From positions 1 to 28,324 of the forward strand of contig DIWP01000055.1 in NCBI GenBank assembly GCA_002423545.1: DNA of 28,324 nucleotides, read 5' to 3'. Every line of letters starts with the position of its first letter. Within the stretch, counting starts at the first letter, position 1. Below are positions 1 to 7,044 of this stretch, piece by piece. A program made the position numbers and the translations under genes. The stretch comes from Thermoleophilia bacterium UBA6103 (GTDB taxonomy: Bacteria > Actinomycetota > Thermoleophilia > UBA2241). Under the pieces are notes generated by a model, which was not told the origin of the DNA, did no database searches, and saw nothing but the letters and a program-made list of their open reading frames with translations.

Positions 1-979
1 AGGTGATCTGGTACATGAAGCGCCGGACCCGCCGGCCGCCGCTGGTGCCCTCGGCGAGCGTGCCGACGCACACGGCGCCGTGCATCTTGCCGATGAGGTC
101 GACAGACCTGGGCAGGCGCGACACCAGCAGGTCGAGCGGCCGGAACCGCGCCCCTCCGAACTCGATCTCCTTGTTGTGGGCGAAGCCCAGCTTGCGCCAG
201 GCCAGCAGTAGGTTGGCCCAGTCGTCCTCGAGGGCGATGAAGAAGTCGGCGTCGCGCAGGCCCTTGTCGGCGAGGAAGAGCGGCATGAGCTGCGACTCCT
301 CGTGGTCGACGTTCCAAGCCCTCATGCGGCCGACCGGGCCGGGGAAGGCGAACTCACATGAGCGGGTGAGCGGCTCGTACCTGACCGCGCGCCCGTCGGC
401 GAAGCCGGTCGGCGGCAGCAGGCATTCCTCGACCATGGTGTTGGGCGAGAACCCGCAGGCCAGGTCGTAGCCCTCGACCTCGCCGTTGTCGCCGTCGAGC
501 ACCGTGAGCTTCTCGACGGTGTCGAACTGCTCGTACAGAGCCCGGGCGAACACGTCGCTGGCGCCGGGATCGATGCCGAAGAACACGAGGCCGGTGAGAC
601 CCCCGCGGCGGAACTCCTCGTCGAGCGCCAGCTCTTCGTCGACGTCGGCAGTACCGACGATCTCTCGCGGTCCGCCGGCGGCCATGTCGAGATAGTCCGT
701 GCCTGCCTCCAGGCAGGCGGCCAGCACATCCATGTTGTAGTCGGGCATCAGGCCGTTGACCATCAGGTCGACACCCGACAGCGCGGCGATCAGCGCATCC
801 TTGTCGGTGACGTCGAGCTGCAGGCACTCGGCCTTGCCCCGGGGCAGCTTCTTCGCCACCTCCTGTGGGCGCGCCTCATCGATGTCGGCCAGCACCACGG
901 CCTCGACCTCGTCGACCGTCGCCACCGTCCGTGCGATCACCTCGCCGACCGCGCCGACGCCCAGCTGAAGAACGCGCAT
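1..979 (-). CDS. Saccharopine dehydrogenase-family NAD(P)-binding oxidoreductase, 3' end cut by window
   Basis: Reading leftwards from ATG at 979, an open frame of 326 codons runs off the window edge. The protein starts MRVLQLGVGAVGEVIART, a Rossmann nucleotide-binding fold with GVGAVG at residues 7-12, an acidic residue near the end of the second strand (VVLADID), and the family-typical stretch VDLMVNGLMPDYNMDVLAAC followed by GTDYLDMA. This is the layout of saccharopine dehydrogenase / carboxynorspermidine synthase-like proteins, which oxidise or reduce a C-N bond joining an amino acid and a keto acid or aldehyde. The exact substrate cannot be told. The start is supported by AAGGGGTGA shortly upstream of the ATG. 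It is divergent from the HTH-GAF regulator at 1132, which could control it. The C-terminal part lies outside the window. Confidence 0.88.
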   Translation of the reverse strand, partial: MRVLQLGVGAVGEVIARTVATVDEVEAVVLADIDEARPQEVAKKLPRGKAECLQLDVTDKDALIAALSGVDLMVNGLMPDYNMDVLAACLEAGTDYLDMAAGGPREIVGTADVDEELALDEEFRRGGLTGLVFFGIDPGASDVFARALYEQFDTVEKLTVLDGDNGEVEGYDLACGFSPNTMVEECLLPPTGFADGRAVRYEPLTRSCEFAFPGPVGRMRAWNVDHEESQLMPLFLADKGLRDADFFIALEDDWANLLLAWRKLGFAHNKEIEFGGARFRPLDLLVSRLPRSVDLIGKMHGAVCVGTLAEGTSGGRRVRRFMYQIT

Positions 980-1096
980 GGGTCACCCCTTCGTCGTTTC
1001 CGGCGACACCATTGTGCCCGCGGCCGAGGTGGGATGCCACACCGGGTCTCTCGTCGAACTTACTCATGATGAGCAGACATTCTTGCTCTCCATGTG

Positions 1097-1125
1097 TTGA
1101 CGTCGGTGCTTGCGATGAGTAGCGT
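1097..1125 (+). promoter_or_regulatory. Promoter of the HTH-GAF gene, apparently leaderless
   Basis: TTGACG at 1097-1102 is followed after 17 bases by TAGCGT at 1120-1125. Exactly six bases then separate the -10 box from the ATG at 1132, and there is no Shine-Dalgarno sequence. A TAnnnT box placed so that transcription would start at or next to the start codon is the known hallmark of leaderless mRNAs in actinobacteria. A perfect palindrome CTCATGATGAG lies just upstream at 1063-1073 in the divergent spacer and could be an operator. Confidence 0.55.
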
Positions 1126-1131
1126 CGAGCC

Positions 1132-2217
1132 ATGACCGACTACGTGAGCGTACAGGTGGCGGCCCGCCGTCTCGGCGTGGCTCCGGTGACCGTGCGGCGC
1201 TGGACCGCCAGCGGCCTCCTGCCCTGCGTCCGCACACACGGGGGCCATCGCCGCATCTCCACCGACGACATCGACGAGCTCGGCAAGGTCGCCGGTCGCG
1301 GTCACCTGGCCGCCCGCCGCGCCCGCGAGCGCGAGCTGGACACGCTGATCGAGGTCGCCGCGGCGCTGACCAGCCAGCTCGAGCTGCCGGCGCTGCTCAG
1401 AGAGATCGCCCGCGCCATGACGCTGCTGGTCGATTGCCGGTTCTGTGCCGTCTCCGAATACGACCGGCAGACGCGGATGGTGCGCACACTGGCCGAGTAC
1501 GATGCGACGGGGGAACGTCTGGCGGCGGACGCCGAGGAACCTGAGTATCACGTGCGGGCTTTCCCCGCCACGCGGCGGGCACTGGAGGAGCAGATGGAAG
1601 TGGTCGTCAACGTCGACGACCGCCACGCCGATGCTGCTGAAGTCGCGGCCCTGCGACGCGGCGGCGACAAGAGCGTGCTCATCCTGCCACTGGTGTTCTC
1701 CGGCGAGTCGATCGGCCTCATCGAAGCCACCGACGCCGAGCGCACGCGCCGCTACTCCCGGCAGGAGCTGCGACTGTTCCGGGCGGTGGCCGGGCAGGCG
1801 GCCGTAGCGCTGCATAACGCGCGCGTCTTCGCGGCGCTCAGCGAGAGCGCCCAGCGTGACGGCGGCCTGCGCGACGTTCTGGCGGCGCTCACCCACCGCG
1901 TCGACGACCTGGCAGCATGCACCTCCCGTCGCCGTCTTCTCGAGAAGCTGGCAGCGGCCGTCTGCGACGCCTGCGGCGCTCTCTCCTGTGTCGCGACTGC
2001 CGGCCACGAAAGCGCCGGCGCCGTCGGCTCCGGGAGTGTCGGATCGGATCCCGGCCACATCCTCGTGCGTGCGGCGACCGGCGAAGGCGCCGGGGAGACG
2101 ACCGGCATCACCCTCGCGGTGACCCTGCCGGGCAGGCCGGCGGACGGTCTGGCGGAGCTCCTGGCTCTGACGGCGACCGCCGCTGCGCCGGCCTGGAGAC
2201 GTCTTCCCGAGCAGTGA
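1132..2217 (+). CDS. Excisionase/MerR-type HTH and GAF domain transcriptional regulator
   Basis: This 361-residue protein begins with a winged-helix DNA-binding domain of the MerR/excisionase (BldC-like) type, residues about 3-52, with VQVAARRLGVAPVTVRRW as recognition part and a GGHRR wing. A linker of mixed charge leads to a GAF sensory domain at about 70-232, ending with the typical RLFRAVAGQAAVALHNAR helix. Residues 240-361 look like a second, weak GAF domain (LLEKLAAAVCDACGALS, and a closing alanine-rich helix). It probably binds DNA in response to a small ligand or redox signal; the ligand is unknown. It is divergent from the saccharopine-dehydrogenase-like gene, a usual place for a local regulator, and is followed 7 bases later by the VanZ-family gene. 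Translation appears leaderless. Confidence 0.85.
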   Translation: MTDYVSVQVAARRLGVAPVTVRRWTASGLLPCVRTHGGHRRISTDDIDELGKVAGRGHLAARRARERELDTLIEVAAALTSQLELPALLREIARAMTLLVDCRFCAVSEYDRQTRMVRTLAEYDATGERLAADAEEPEYHVRAFPATRRALEEQMEVVVNVDDRHADAAEVAALRRGGDKSVLILPLVFSGESIGLIEATDAERTRRYSRQELRLFRAVAGQAAVALHNARVFAALSESAQRDGGLRDVLAALTHRVDDLAACTSRRRLLEKLAAAVCDACGALSCVATAGHESAGAVGSGSVGSDPGHILVRAATGEGAGETTGITLAVTLPGRPADGLAELLALTATAAAPAWRRLPEQ

Positions 2218-2224
2218 ACCGGCT

Positions 2225-2803
2225 GTGAGCGACATCCCTTTCGTATCGCCGGGCACCGTCGCGGCGGCCGCGTTCGCGCTGCCGGCGCTGCTCATCGTGG
2301 TGCTCCACGCCCAACGCCGTGGCCTGCCGGCGGTCGCTCTTCTGGCACGGCTGGGCCTCATCGTCGTCCTTGCCACCGTGCTCGCCTACACCATGCCGCG
2401 CTGGAACCGGACCGGTCTGCTACCCGATGAGCAGACGTGGAACCTCGTCCCTCTGCGCACGATCCGGGCACAGGTCGCGGCGCTCGGCTACGACACCGGG
2501 GAGAGTCTGCTTCAGCTCGCCGGCAACTTCCTCTTCTTCGTGCCGGTCGGCCTGCTGCTGCCGCTCGGCTGGCCGCGCCTGCGCTCGTTCGGGCGCACCC
2601 TGCTCGTCGGCCTCGCCGTCACCCTGGCCGTCGAGCTCGTGCAGTTGTTGATCACCACGACCCTGCCGGTCTGGCCGCGCTGGGCCGACATCGACGACGT
2701 GCTGCTCAACCTGAGCGGTGTCGCTGTCGGCTGGGTGCTCTGGCGGGCGTTCGCCGGCGGCCGTCGATCAGGTGCGCCGTCGCCAGGATCGGGTGCCGCG
2801 TGA
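2225..2803 (+). CDS. VanZ-family membrane protein
   Basis: The 192-residue protein has four to five predicted membrane helices and the VanZ-like signature in order: WNLVPLRTI at about 75-83, a helix containing NFLFFVPVGLLLPLGWP, then AVELVQL in the next helix and RWADIDDVLLNLSGVAVGW near the end. VanZ relatives are integral membrane proteins; VanZ itself gives low-level teicoplanin resistance, but most chromosomal relatives have no known function, so a role in envelope biology is only inferred. The start is a GTG seven bases after the stop of the HTH-GAF gene and has a poor ribosome-binding site, so translation may be coupled. Its last 98 bases overlap the 3' end of the convergent YgbA gene. 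Confidence 0.85.
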   Translation: MSDIPFVSPGTVAAAAFALPALLIVVLHAQRRGLPAVALLARLGLIVVLATVLAYTMPRWNRTGLLPDEQTWNLVPLRTIRAQVAALGYDTGESLLQLAGNFLFFVPVGLLLPLGWPRLRSFGRTLLVGLAVTLAVELVQLLITTTLPVWPRWADIDDVLLNLSGVAVGWVLWRAFAGGRRSGAPSPGSGAA

Positions 2804-3101
2804 GCATGCGCGGGCCGCTGAAGCGCATCACGGCCCGCATCTGCTCGCGCATCGCCGTCCGGTAGCAGTGCGTGGGACACGCGGCACACGTCGGCTTGGC
2901 GGCGCCGTACGGGCATCGACCGAGCCGGCTGCGGGCGTACCCCAGAAGCGCGGCGCAGTCCTCGCACAAAGGACCGGCCTCTGCGTCGACGACGGCGCCG
3001 GACGACGCCTGCAAGACGCCGTGATGGTCGCGACAGTACATGCCGACCATCACTGCGAGCGTGCGCCGCTCGCGTGCCAGTCGGCGCGACCCGCCGCTCA
3101 A
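2706..3101 (-). CDS. ygbA: YgbA-like nitrous oxide-stimulated promoter family protein
   Basis: The 131-residue protein matches the family whose E. coli member is YgbA. Visible landmarks are RLARERRTLAVMVGMYCRDHHG near the N-terminus, LCEDCAALLGYARSRLGRCPYG, KPTCAACPTHCYR, and REQMRAVMRFSGPRML before HPILATAHL. Seven cysteines (23, 46, 49, 63, 72, 75, 79) suggest metal or Fe-S binding. In enterobacteria ygbA belongs to the nitric-oxide-responsive NsrR regulon; the biochemical function is not established. It starts with TTG 70 bases after the IscU-like gene on the same strand, so it may be the last gene of the sulfur/Fe-S operon, which would fit repair of NO-damaged clusters. The basic C-terminal tail after residue about 112 is not conserved and overlaps the VanZ gene head to tail. 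Confidence 0.85.
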   Translation of the reverse strand: MSGGSRRLARERRTLAVMVGMYCRDHHGVLQASSGAVVDAEAGPLCEDCAALLGYARSRLGRCPYGAAKPTCAACPTHCYRTAMREQMRAVMRFSGPRMLTRHPILATAHLIDGRRRTPARAPSRQRHRSG

Positions 3102-3171
3102 GGCAGGCCGAGCAGAGCCACGCGGACAGACGCGGCCGGAGACAGGATCGGGCCGGCAGCGGCCGTCGCGT

Positions 3172-3810
3172 TCACCCCGTGAACTCGACCTCGACCAGCT
3201 CGACGTCCCACAGGGGCTCGATCTTCTCGGCGATGTCGTTCTTGATCGCCTGCGCGAATTGGTGGCTCTCGTCGAGGTCGACGACCACCTTGACGATACC
3301 GCCCTCGAAGCTCACGGACTTGACCAGGTCGGTGCGCACGATGTCGAGGCCCATGAGCGGGTTCATGACGTGCTTGAGACGCTTCTCAATGGTCTTCAGA
3401 GTGGTCGGCTCGCGCTCGGTCACCAAGCCGTTGCGTTCCTCGTAGTCGCGGATGGCGGCCCGCAGACCCTCGACGGCCAGCACGCTGCAGTGCGCCTTGA
3501 TCGGCGGCAGGCCGCCGAGCTCTTCGGAGGCGTCTTTCCAGCTGACCTTCTTGGCTTCGTCGAGCGTCTTGCCCCTGGCCAGATCGGTGATGATCGAGCC
3601 GGTGGCGATGTTGCTGGCGCAGCCATAGCTCTGGAACTTGATGTCGTCGATCGTGTTCTTGTCGGGGTCGACCTTGATGGTCACCGAGACCATGTCGCCG
3701 CAGGCCGGGCTGCCCTCGATGGCCTTGCCGTCCGCTTCCTCGATCTCACCGACGTTGTGCGGGTGCTTGAAGTGCTCGAGGACGATCTCGTTGTAGGGGA
3801 ACTTGGTCAT
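3172..3810 (-). CDS. iscU: IscU-type Fe-S scaffold fused to a MIP18 (DUF59) domain
   Basis: Residues 1 to about 125 are an IscU/NifU-N scaffold that assembles [2Fe-2S] clusters, with all three ligand cysteines in their usual settings: C37 in PACGD, C64 in YGCASN and C108 in AHCSV, plus D39. Residues about 138-212 resemble the MIP18/DUF59 domain found in late Fe-S assembly and carrier proteins (MNPLMGLDIVRTDLVK, closing VELVEVEF), but the CP pair usual in that domain is absent. The fusion suggests a scaffold joined to its own transfer module. AAGGAGCAGACAAG precedes the ATG. It lies 25 bases after the IscS-like gene, its expected sulfur donor. Confidence 0.9.
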   Translation of the reverse strand: MTKFPYNEIVLEHFKHPHNVGEIEEADGKAIEGSPACGDMVSVTIKVDPDKNTIDDIKFQSYGCASNIATGSIITDLARGKTLDEAKKVSWKDASEELGGLPPIKAHCSVLAVEGLRAAIRDYEERNGLVTEREPTTLKTIEKRLKHVMNPLMGLDIVRTDLVKSVSFEGGIVKVVVDLDESHQFAQAIKNDIAEKIEPLWDVELVEVEFTG

Positions 3811-3835
3811 CTTGTCTGCTCCTTGCGTCCTCGTC

Positions 3836-5104
3836 TCAGTCCTTGGGGGCCAGCGGGCTGATGGCGCGCAACTGCGCCACCACCTCGGCGGCGGCCTCGA
3901 TCACGTTGTCGACGTCTTCCATGCTGTTGAAGCGGCCGAAGCTGAAGCGCACCGAGCCGTGGGCGCGCTCGTGGTCGCCGCCGATACCACTGATCACGTG
4001 GCTGGCCTCCAGCGACTTGCTGAAGCAGGCCGAGCCGGTGCTCACCGCGAAGCCACGCATGTCGAGCTGCAGCGTGATGCTCTCGCCCTCCACGAAGTGG
4101 AAGGTGACGTTGGCGTTCTGCGGTGTGCGCCGCGTGCGGTGCCCGTTGAGCGTGGTGTGCGGGATCTCGCCCAGCGCGCAGTCGAGCAGACGGTCGCGCA
4201 GGGCGCGCAGCCGCTCGTTCTCCTTCGGCGTCACCAGGCCGGCGGCGGCGGCGAAGCCGACGGCGCCGGGGATGTCCTCCACGCCGGCGCGCAGATCGTA
4301 CTCCTGGAAGCCGCCGTCCATCCACTTCCTGATCGGCGTCCTGTCCCGGACATACAGGGCACCGACGCCACGCGGCCCGTGGATGGTATGCGCCGAGATG
4401 GTCACCAGATCGGGCCCCGGCGCACCCTCGCGGCGCCCGATGCCCAGATCGGCGCCGCTTTCGGGCGACGTCTCCCCCTCCTCACCGGCGCCGGCGCCGG
4501 CCGACGCGGCGGCGCCGGATCCGGAGACGTCGATCGGCAGCCGGGTGAACGTGTGCGTGGCGTCGGTGTGCAGGAGCACGTGCGCGTCGTAGGCGATCTT
4601 CGCGATAGCGTCGATATCCTGCACGGTGCCGATCTCCTGGTTGGCGTGCTGCACGCTCAACAGGATGGTGTCCTGGCGCAGCGCCGCGCGGACGGCGTCG
4701 GGGTCGACCAGACCGTCGCCGTCGACATCGAGCCAGGTGACCTCGAAGCCCTGACGCTCAAGAGCGCGGGCCGTGTTGAGCACCGGGAAGTCTTCGATAC
4801 GGGTGGTGACCAGGTGCCGGCCCTTCTTCCCGCCCAGAGCCAGAGCTACGCCCTTGAGCGCCAGGTTGCTCGACTCGGTGCTGCCGCTGGTGAAGACGAG
4901 CTCTTCCGGGGCGGCGCCCAGTCGCGCCGCCAGCACGCCGCGCGCCGCGTCCAGCGCCTCACGCGCCTCGATGCCGAGGGAGTAGCCGAACTCGCTGGTG
5001 GCGACGGCGTACGTCTCGAAGAAGTAGGGCTGCATCGCTTCGAGGACGCGCTCGTCGAGGCGCGTCGTGGCCGAGTTGTCCAGGTATGTCGTCTCACCGA
5101 ACAC
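3836..5104 (-). CDS. iscS: IscS/NifS-like protein lacking the PLP lysine (probably not a classical cysteine desulfurase)
   Basis: The fold and most motifs are those of group I cysteine desulfurases. I place the start at GTG 5104 because GGGAGGAAGCGGAC precedes it and YLDNSATT then falls at the usual N-terminus; an ATG at 5212 would add 36 unconserved residues. In the 422-residue form N155, D181 (PLP ring partner) and the persulfide cysteine C360 in STGSACFSKSLEASHV are kept. However, the Schiff-base lysine of the SxHK motif is Thr240 (SAHTIHGPRGVGALY), the histidine that normally stacks on PLP is Asp105 (RIEDFPVL), and the GNPSS-H loop is replaced by ATSEFGYSLG. A low-complexity Gly/Ala/Glu insert of about 30 residues precedes SAHT. 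Archaeoglobus fulgidus IscS is a known family member that also lacks this lysine (Asp instead). It lies between DsrE2/TusA and IscU genes, so it may relay persulfide rather than make it. Confidence 0.9.
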   Translation of the reverse strand: MFGETTYLDNSATTRLDERVLEAMQPYFFETYAVATSEFGYSLGIEAREALDAARGVLAARLGAAPEELVFTSGSTESSNLALKGVALALGGKKGRHLVTTRIEDFPVLNTARALERQGFEVTWLDVDGDGLVDPDAVRAALRQDTILLSVQHANQEIGTVQDIDAIAKIAYDAHVLLHTDATHTFTRLPIDVSGSGAAASAGAGAGEEGETSPESGADLGIGRREGAPGPDLVTISAHTIHGPRGVGALYVRDRTPIRKWMDGGFQEYDLRAGVEDIPGAVGFAAAAGLVTPKENERLRALRDRLLDCALGEIPHTTLNGHRTRRTPQNANVTFHFVEGESITLQLDMRGFAVSTGSACFSKSLEASHVISGIGGDHERAHGSVRFSFGRFNSMEDVDNVIEAAAEVVAQLRAISPLAPKD

Positions 5105-5222
5105 GTCCGCTTCCTCCCGTGCGGCCGGGGTCTCTGCGGGACCCGGCCGTCGCTTCGAGCCGTCTCTCCGAATCGTCTCTGTGAGTCGTCGCCCCGGGGG
5201 CTGCCGGCTCATCGTACTGGGC

Positions 5223-5738
5223 TCAGATGAACAGGGTCACGGTGCTCTCGCGGGCTTCCTTGATGTAGGTGCCCACGGCACAGTACTCCTCGATGAGGTC
5301 CTGCTCGAGCTGCTCGGCGCTGACGCCCATGATGTCCATCGTCATGTCGCAGGCGAAGATCTTGCCGCCGAGCTCCTTGAAGTCGCGCGCCATGTCCTGG
5401 AGAGCGCGCACGTTGCGCTTCTTCATGCGACCCTTGATCATCGCCTTGCCGAGGCCCAGCATGTGCATCTTGCTCAGCGGGCCGCTGTCGAGTTTGCCCT
5501 TCTTGAGCCTGCTGAGGCCCCAGAACGTGAAGTAGAGCGATGCTTCCATGCCCATCGCCAGGGCGCCGTTGCCGATGATGAAGGCACTGTACATCTTGTC
5601 GAAGTCGCCGCTGTGGACGATGATGGTGATCTTCTCCGGCCTACCGGACGTCCGCTCGGCAGCGACGGCCGTGGCTCGATCATCGCTCCCGGCTCTCGCC
5701 GTCGTGTCAGCGTCTGCCATGAGTCCGTCTCCCGCCAT
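5223..5738 (-). CDS. DsrE2-type DsrE/DsrF/DrsH-like sulfur-carrier protein
   Basis: The 171-residue protein has a variable N-terminal tail of about 33 residues, then a DsrE-like alpha/beta fold: KITIIVHSGDFDKMYSAF, GMEASLYFTFWGL, a basic linker, KIFACDMTMDIMG with C130, and EEYCAVGTYI with C153. DsrE2 proteins carry persulfide sulfur and usually sit next to TusA genes in sulfur oxidisers and reducers; membrane association is reported for some. C130 is in the position expected for the sulfur-carrying cysteine. The gene starts 10 bases after tusA. A second in-frame ATG at 5720 has GGGAG upstream and is an equally good start. The IscS-like gene follows on the same strand. Confidence 0.88.
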   Translation of the reverse strand: MAGDGLMADADTTARAGSDDRATAVAAERTSGRPEKITIIVHSGDFDKMYSAFIIGNGALAMGMEASLYFTFWGLSRLKKGKLDSGPLSKMHMLGLGKAMIKGRMKKRNVRALQDMARDFKELGGKIFACDMTMDIMGVSAEQLEQDLIEEYCAVGTYIKEARESTVTLFI

Positions 5739-5747
5739 GCCGCCCCG

Positions 5748-5972
5748 TCAGCGCTCGATCCGGATGACCCACTCGCCGTCCTCATTCTCCTCGACGCCGA
5801 GCAACGACAGACCCAGGGCTTCAACGGCCATCGGTATCTCCTTCTTGGACGATGGGTGCGTACCGACGACTTCCACCACGTCGCCCGGCTGCGCCTTGCG
5901 CAGCGCCTTGCGCGTCTCGACCAGCGGCACCGGGCAGTTCTCGCCCCGGCAGTCGACCTTGATCTGCGCCAC
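5748..5972 (-). CDS. tusA: TusA-family sulfur carrier protein
   Basis: The 74-residue protein carries the TusA/SirA signature VDCRGENCPVPLVETRKAL with the sulfur-accepting cysteine at C13 of the CPxP motif and a preceding C8. TusA proteins receive persulfide sulfur and pass it to partners such as DsrE. I chose GTG at 5972 because GAGGTGATC, close to the full anti-Shine-Dalgarno complement, lies eight bases upstream, and the resulting length is normal; a longer frame from 6047 adds 25 unconserved residues. It is the first gene of the minus-strand cluster tusA, dsrE2, iscS-like, iscU and probably ygbA. Confidence 0.92.
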   Translation of the reverse strand: MAQIKVDCRGENCPVPLVETRKALRKAQPGDVVEVVGTHPSSKKEIPMAVEALGLSLLGVEENEDGEWVIRIER

Positions 5973-6135
5973 GACGATCACCTCTTCCTGTGTGCTGACC
6001 GAGCCTCGGCCGCGAGACTGTGAAACGGCTGCGGCCACCGCAGACATTCCCCTCCGCCCGTATTGCTAACCGCCGAGGTCGGCTTGTCGGTGGGGGGCTG
6101 GGAGGGTGACGTCGGCAGCCGCTGGCGGCGCCAGT

Positions 6136-6945
6136 CTATCTGTCGCCGGTGGGCCCGATGGCATGCCGCCGCCGATCGTCACGGGCCGCCGGTAGACGCA
6201 CACGAAACGCCGGCTGGTCTGCGTCGATCTTCATGAGTCGGCCGCCGGCCGTCTCGATGATACCTCGGCAGAGGATGAGGGCCGCGTCGCGCTCGCGCTC
6301 ATCGCTCCCGGAGTCGGCCGGGACGTGAGCACCGGCGCCGGGGGCGGACGTATCGGCGCCGGGGGCGGACGTATCGGCGCCGGGGGCGGACGTATCGGCG
6401 CCGAGCGTCAGTATGTTCATCACGAGCATCGTGTCCGGCGCCGCCGATCCACCTGTGGCGCCGGAACACCCCCGTGAGTCGATGCGGATCTCCGGAACGC
6501 TCTTCGCAGAAAGCTCCGGGCTCCTCGCGCTCGTACGCCCGCACAGCACGGCGAGCGCGGCAGCCACGAGCGGCTTGTCGACCAGCACCGGCGGCGGCTC
6601 GCACTCCGCCGTCATTTCGGGCACCGGCAGACCGGTCGCGCGGCAGACCGTCCTCACCGCGTCCGCGAGCTCCTTGACGGTGCACGGAGCCGGCCGCTCG
6701 TGTCCGCCTCCCACCGCGGCGCCGGCGAGCGTCACGATGTCGGCCGCGGTGCGCGCGGCGCGACCGACGGCGTGCTCGGCCGTCTCGATCGCCGCGAGCT
6801 GGCGCGGCGTCACGTCGCCCAGCAGGCCCTCCAGCAGCATCTCCAGAGCGGGCAGTGCGGCAGCGTACGGCCCGCGCACGGCATGCGCCGCGTCGGCCAC
6901 GGTGGCGCTCCAGGCAGTCACGCCGTCATCCTTCTCGCCGGCCAT
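6136..6945 (-). CDS. Degenerate histidine-kinase-like protein with in-frame repeat
   Basis: The N-terminal half resembles the dimerisation helices of a sensor kinase: AAHAVRGPYAAAL takes the place of the H-box and is followed by LEMLLEGLLGDVTPRQLAAIETAEHAV, as in HisKA hairpins. The C-terminal end (ALILCRGIIETAGGRLMKI and FRVRLPAA) resembles the last part of a HATPase domain. Between them the ATP-binding N and G1 boxes are not recognisable, and the site is occupied by three GADTSAP heptapeptides encoded by a 21-bp tandem repeat. Kinase activity is therefore doubtful; it may be a scaffold or a decaying gene. No membrane segment is seen. The start is uncertain: ATG 6945 is used here; GTG 6921 has AAGGAT upstream and TTG 6984 is also open. 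It is divergent from the EamA gene at 7045. Confidence 0.6.
   Translation of the reverse strand: MAGEKDDGVTAWSATVADAAHAVRGPYAAALPALEMLLEGLLGDVTPRQLAAIETAEHAVGRAARTAADIVTLAGAAVGGGHERPAPCTVKELADAVRTVCRATGLPVPEMTAECEPPPVLVDKPLVAAALAVLCGRTSARSPELSAKSVPEIRIDSRGCSGATGGSAAPDTMLVMNILTLGADTSAPGADTSAPGADTSAPGAGAHVPADSGSDERERDAALILCRGIIETAGGRLMKIDADQPAFRVRLPAARDDRRRHAIGPTGDR
6334..6403. repeat. 21-bp in-frame tandem repeat, 3.3 copies
   Basis: The unit GGCGCCGGGGGCGGACGTATC occurs three times without mismatch at 6334-6354, 6355-6375 and 6376-6396, with a partial fourth copy ending at 6403. On the minus strand it encodes GADTSAP three times within the kinase-like protein. Perfect copies imply recent expansion. 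Confidence 0.95.
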
Positions 6946-6990
6946 CGAGTCGGGATTCCGTTCTCCGCGCCGGACTCCTTCCAACCCGGC

Positions 6991-7019
6991 TTGCCGCCGG
7001 CCGTCGTGCTCCGTAGCCT
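6991..7019 (+). promoter_or_regulatory. Candidate promoter of the EamA gene
   Basis: TTGCCG at 6991-6996 and TAGCCT at 7014-7019 are separated by 17 bases, 25 bases before the ATG at 7045. The ribosome-binding sequence CGGAGGT lies between them and the start. It overlaps the 5' side of the divergent kinase-like gene. Confidence 0.4.
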
Positions 7020-7044
7020 GAGACCGGCTTCGGAGGTCTGCCGC

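Noticed and set aside
1060..2376. A 438-codon minus-strand frame
   Set aside because: Antisense to the HTH-GAF gene; composition and lack of motifs mark it as a shadow.
3803..5230. A 475-codon plus-strand frame
   Set aside because: Exact antisense shadow of the IscS-like gene, which has clear family motifs.
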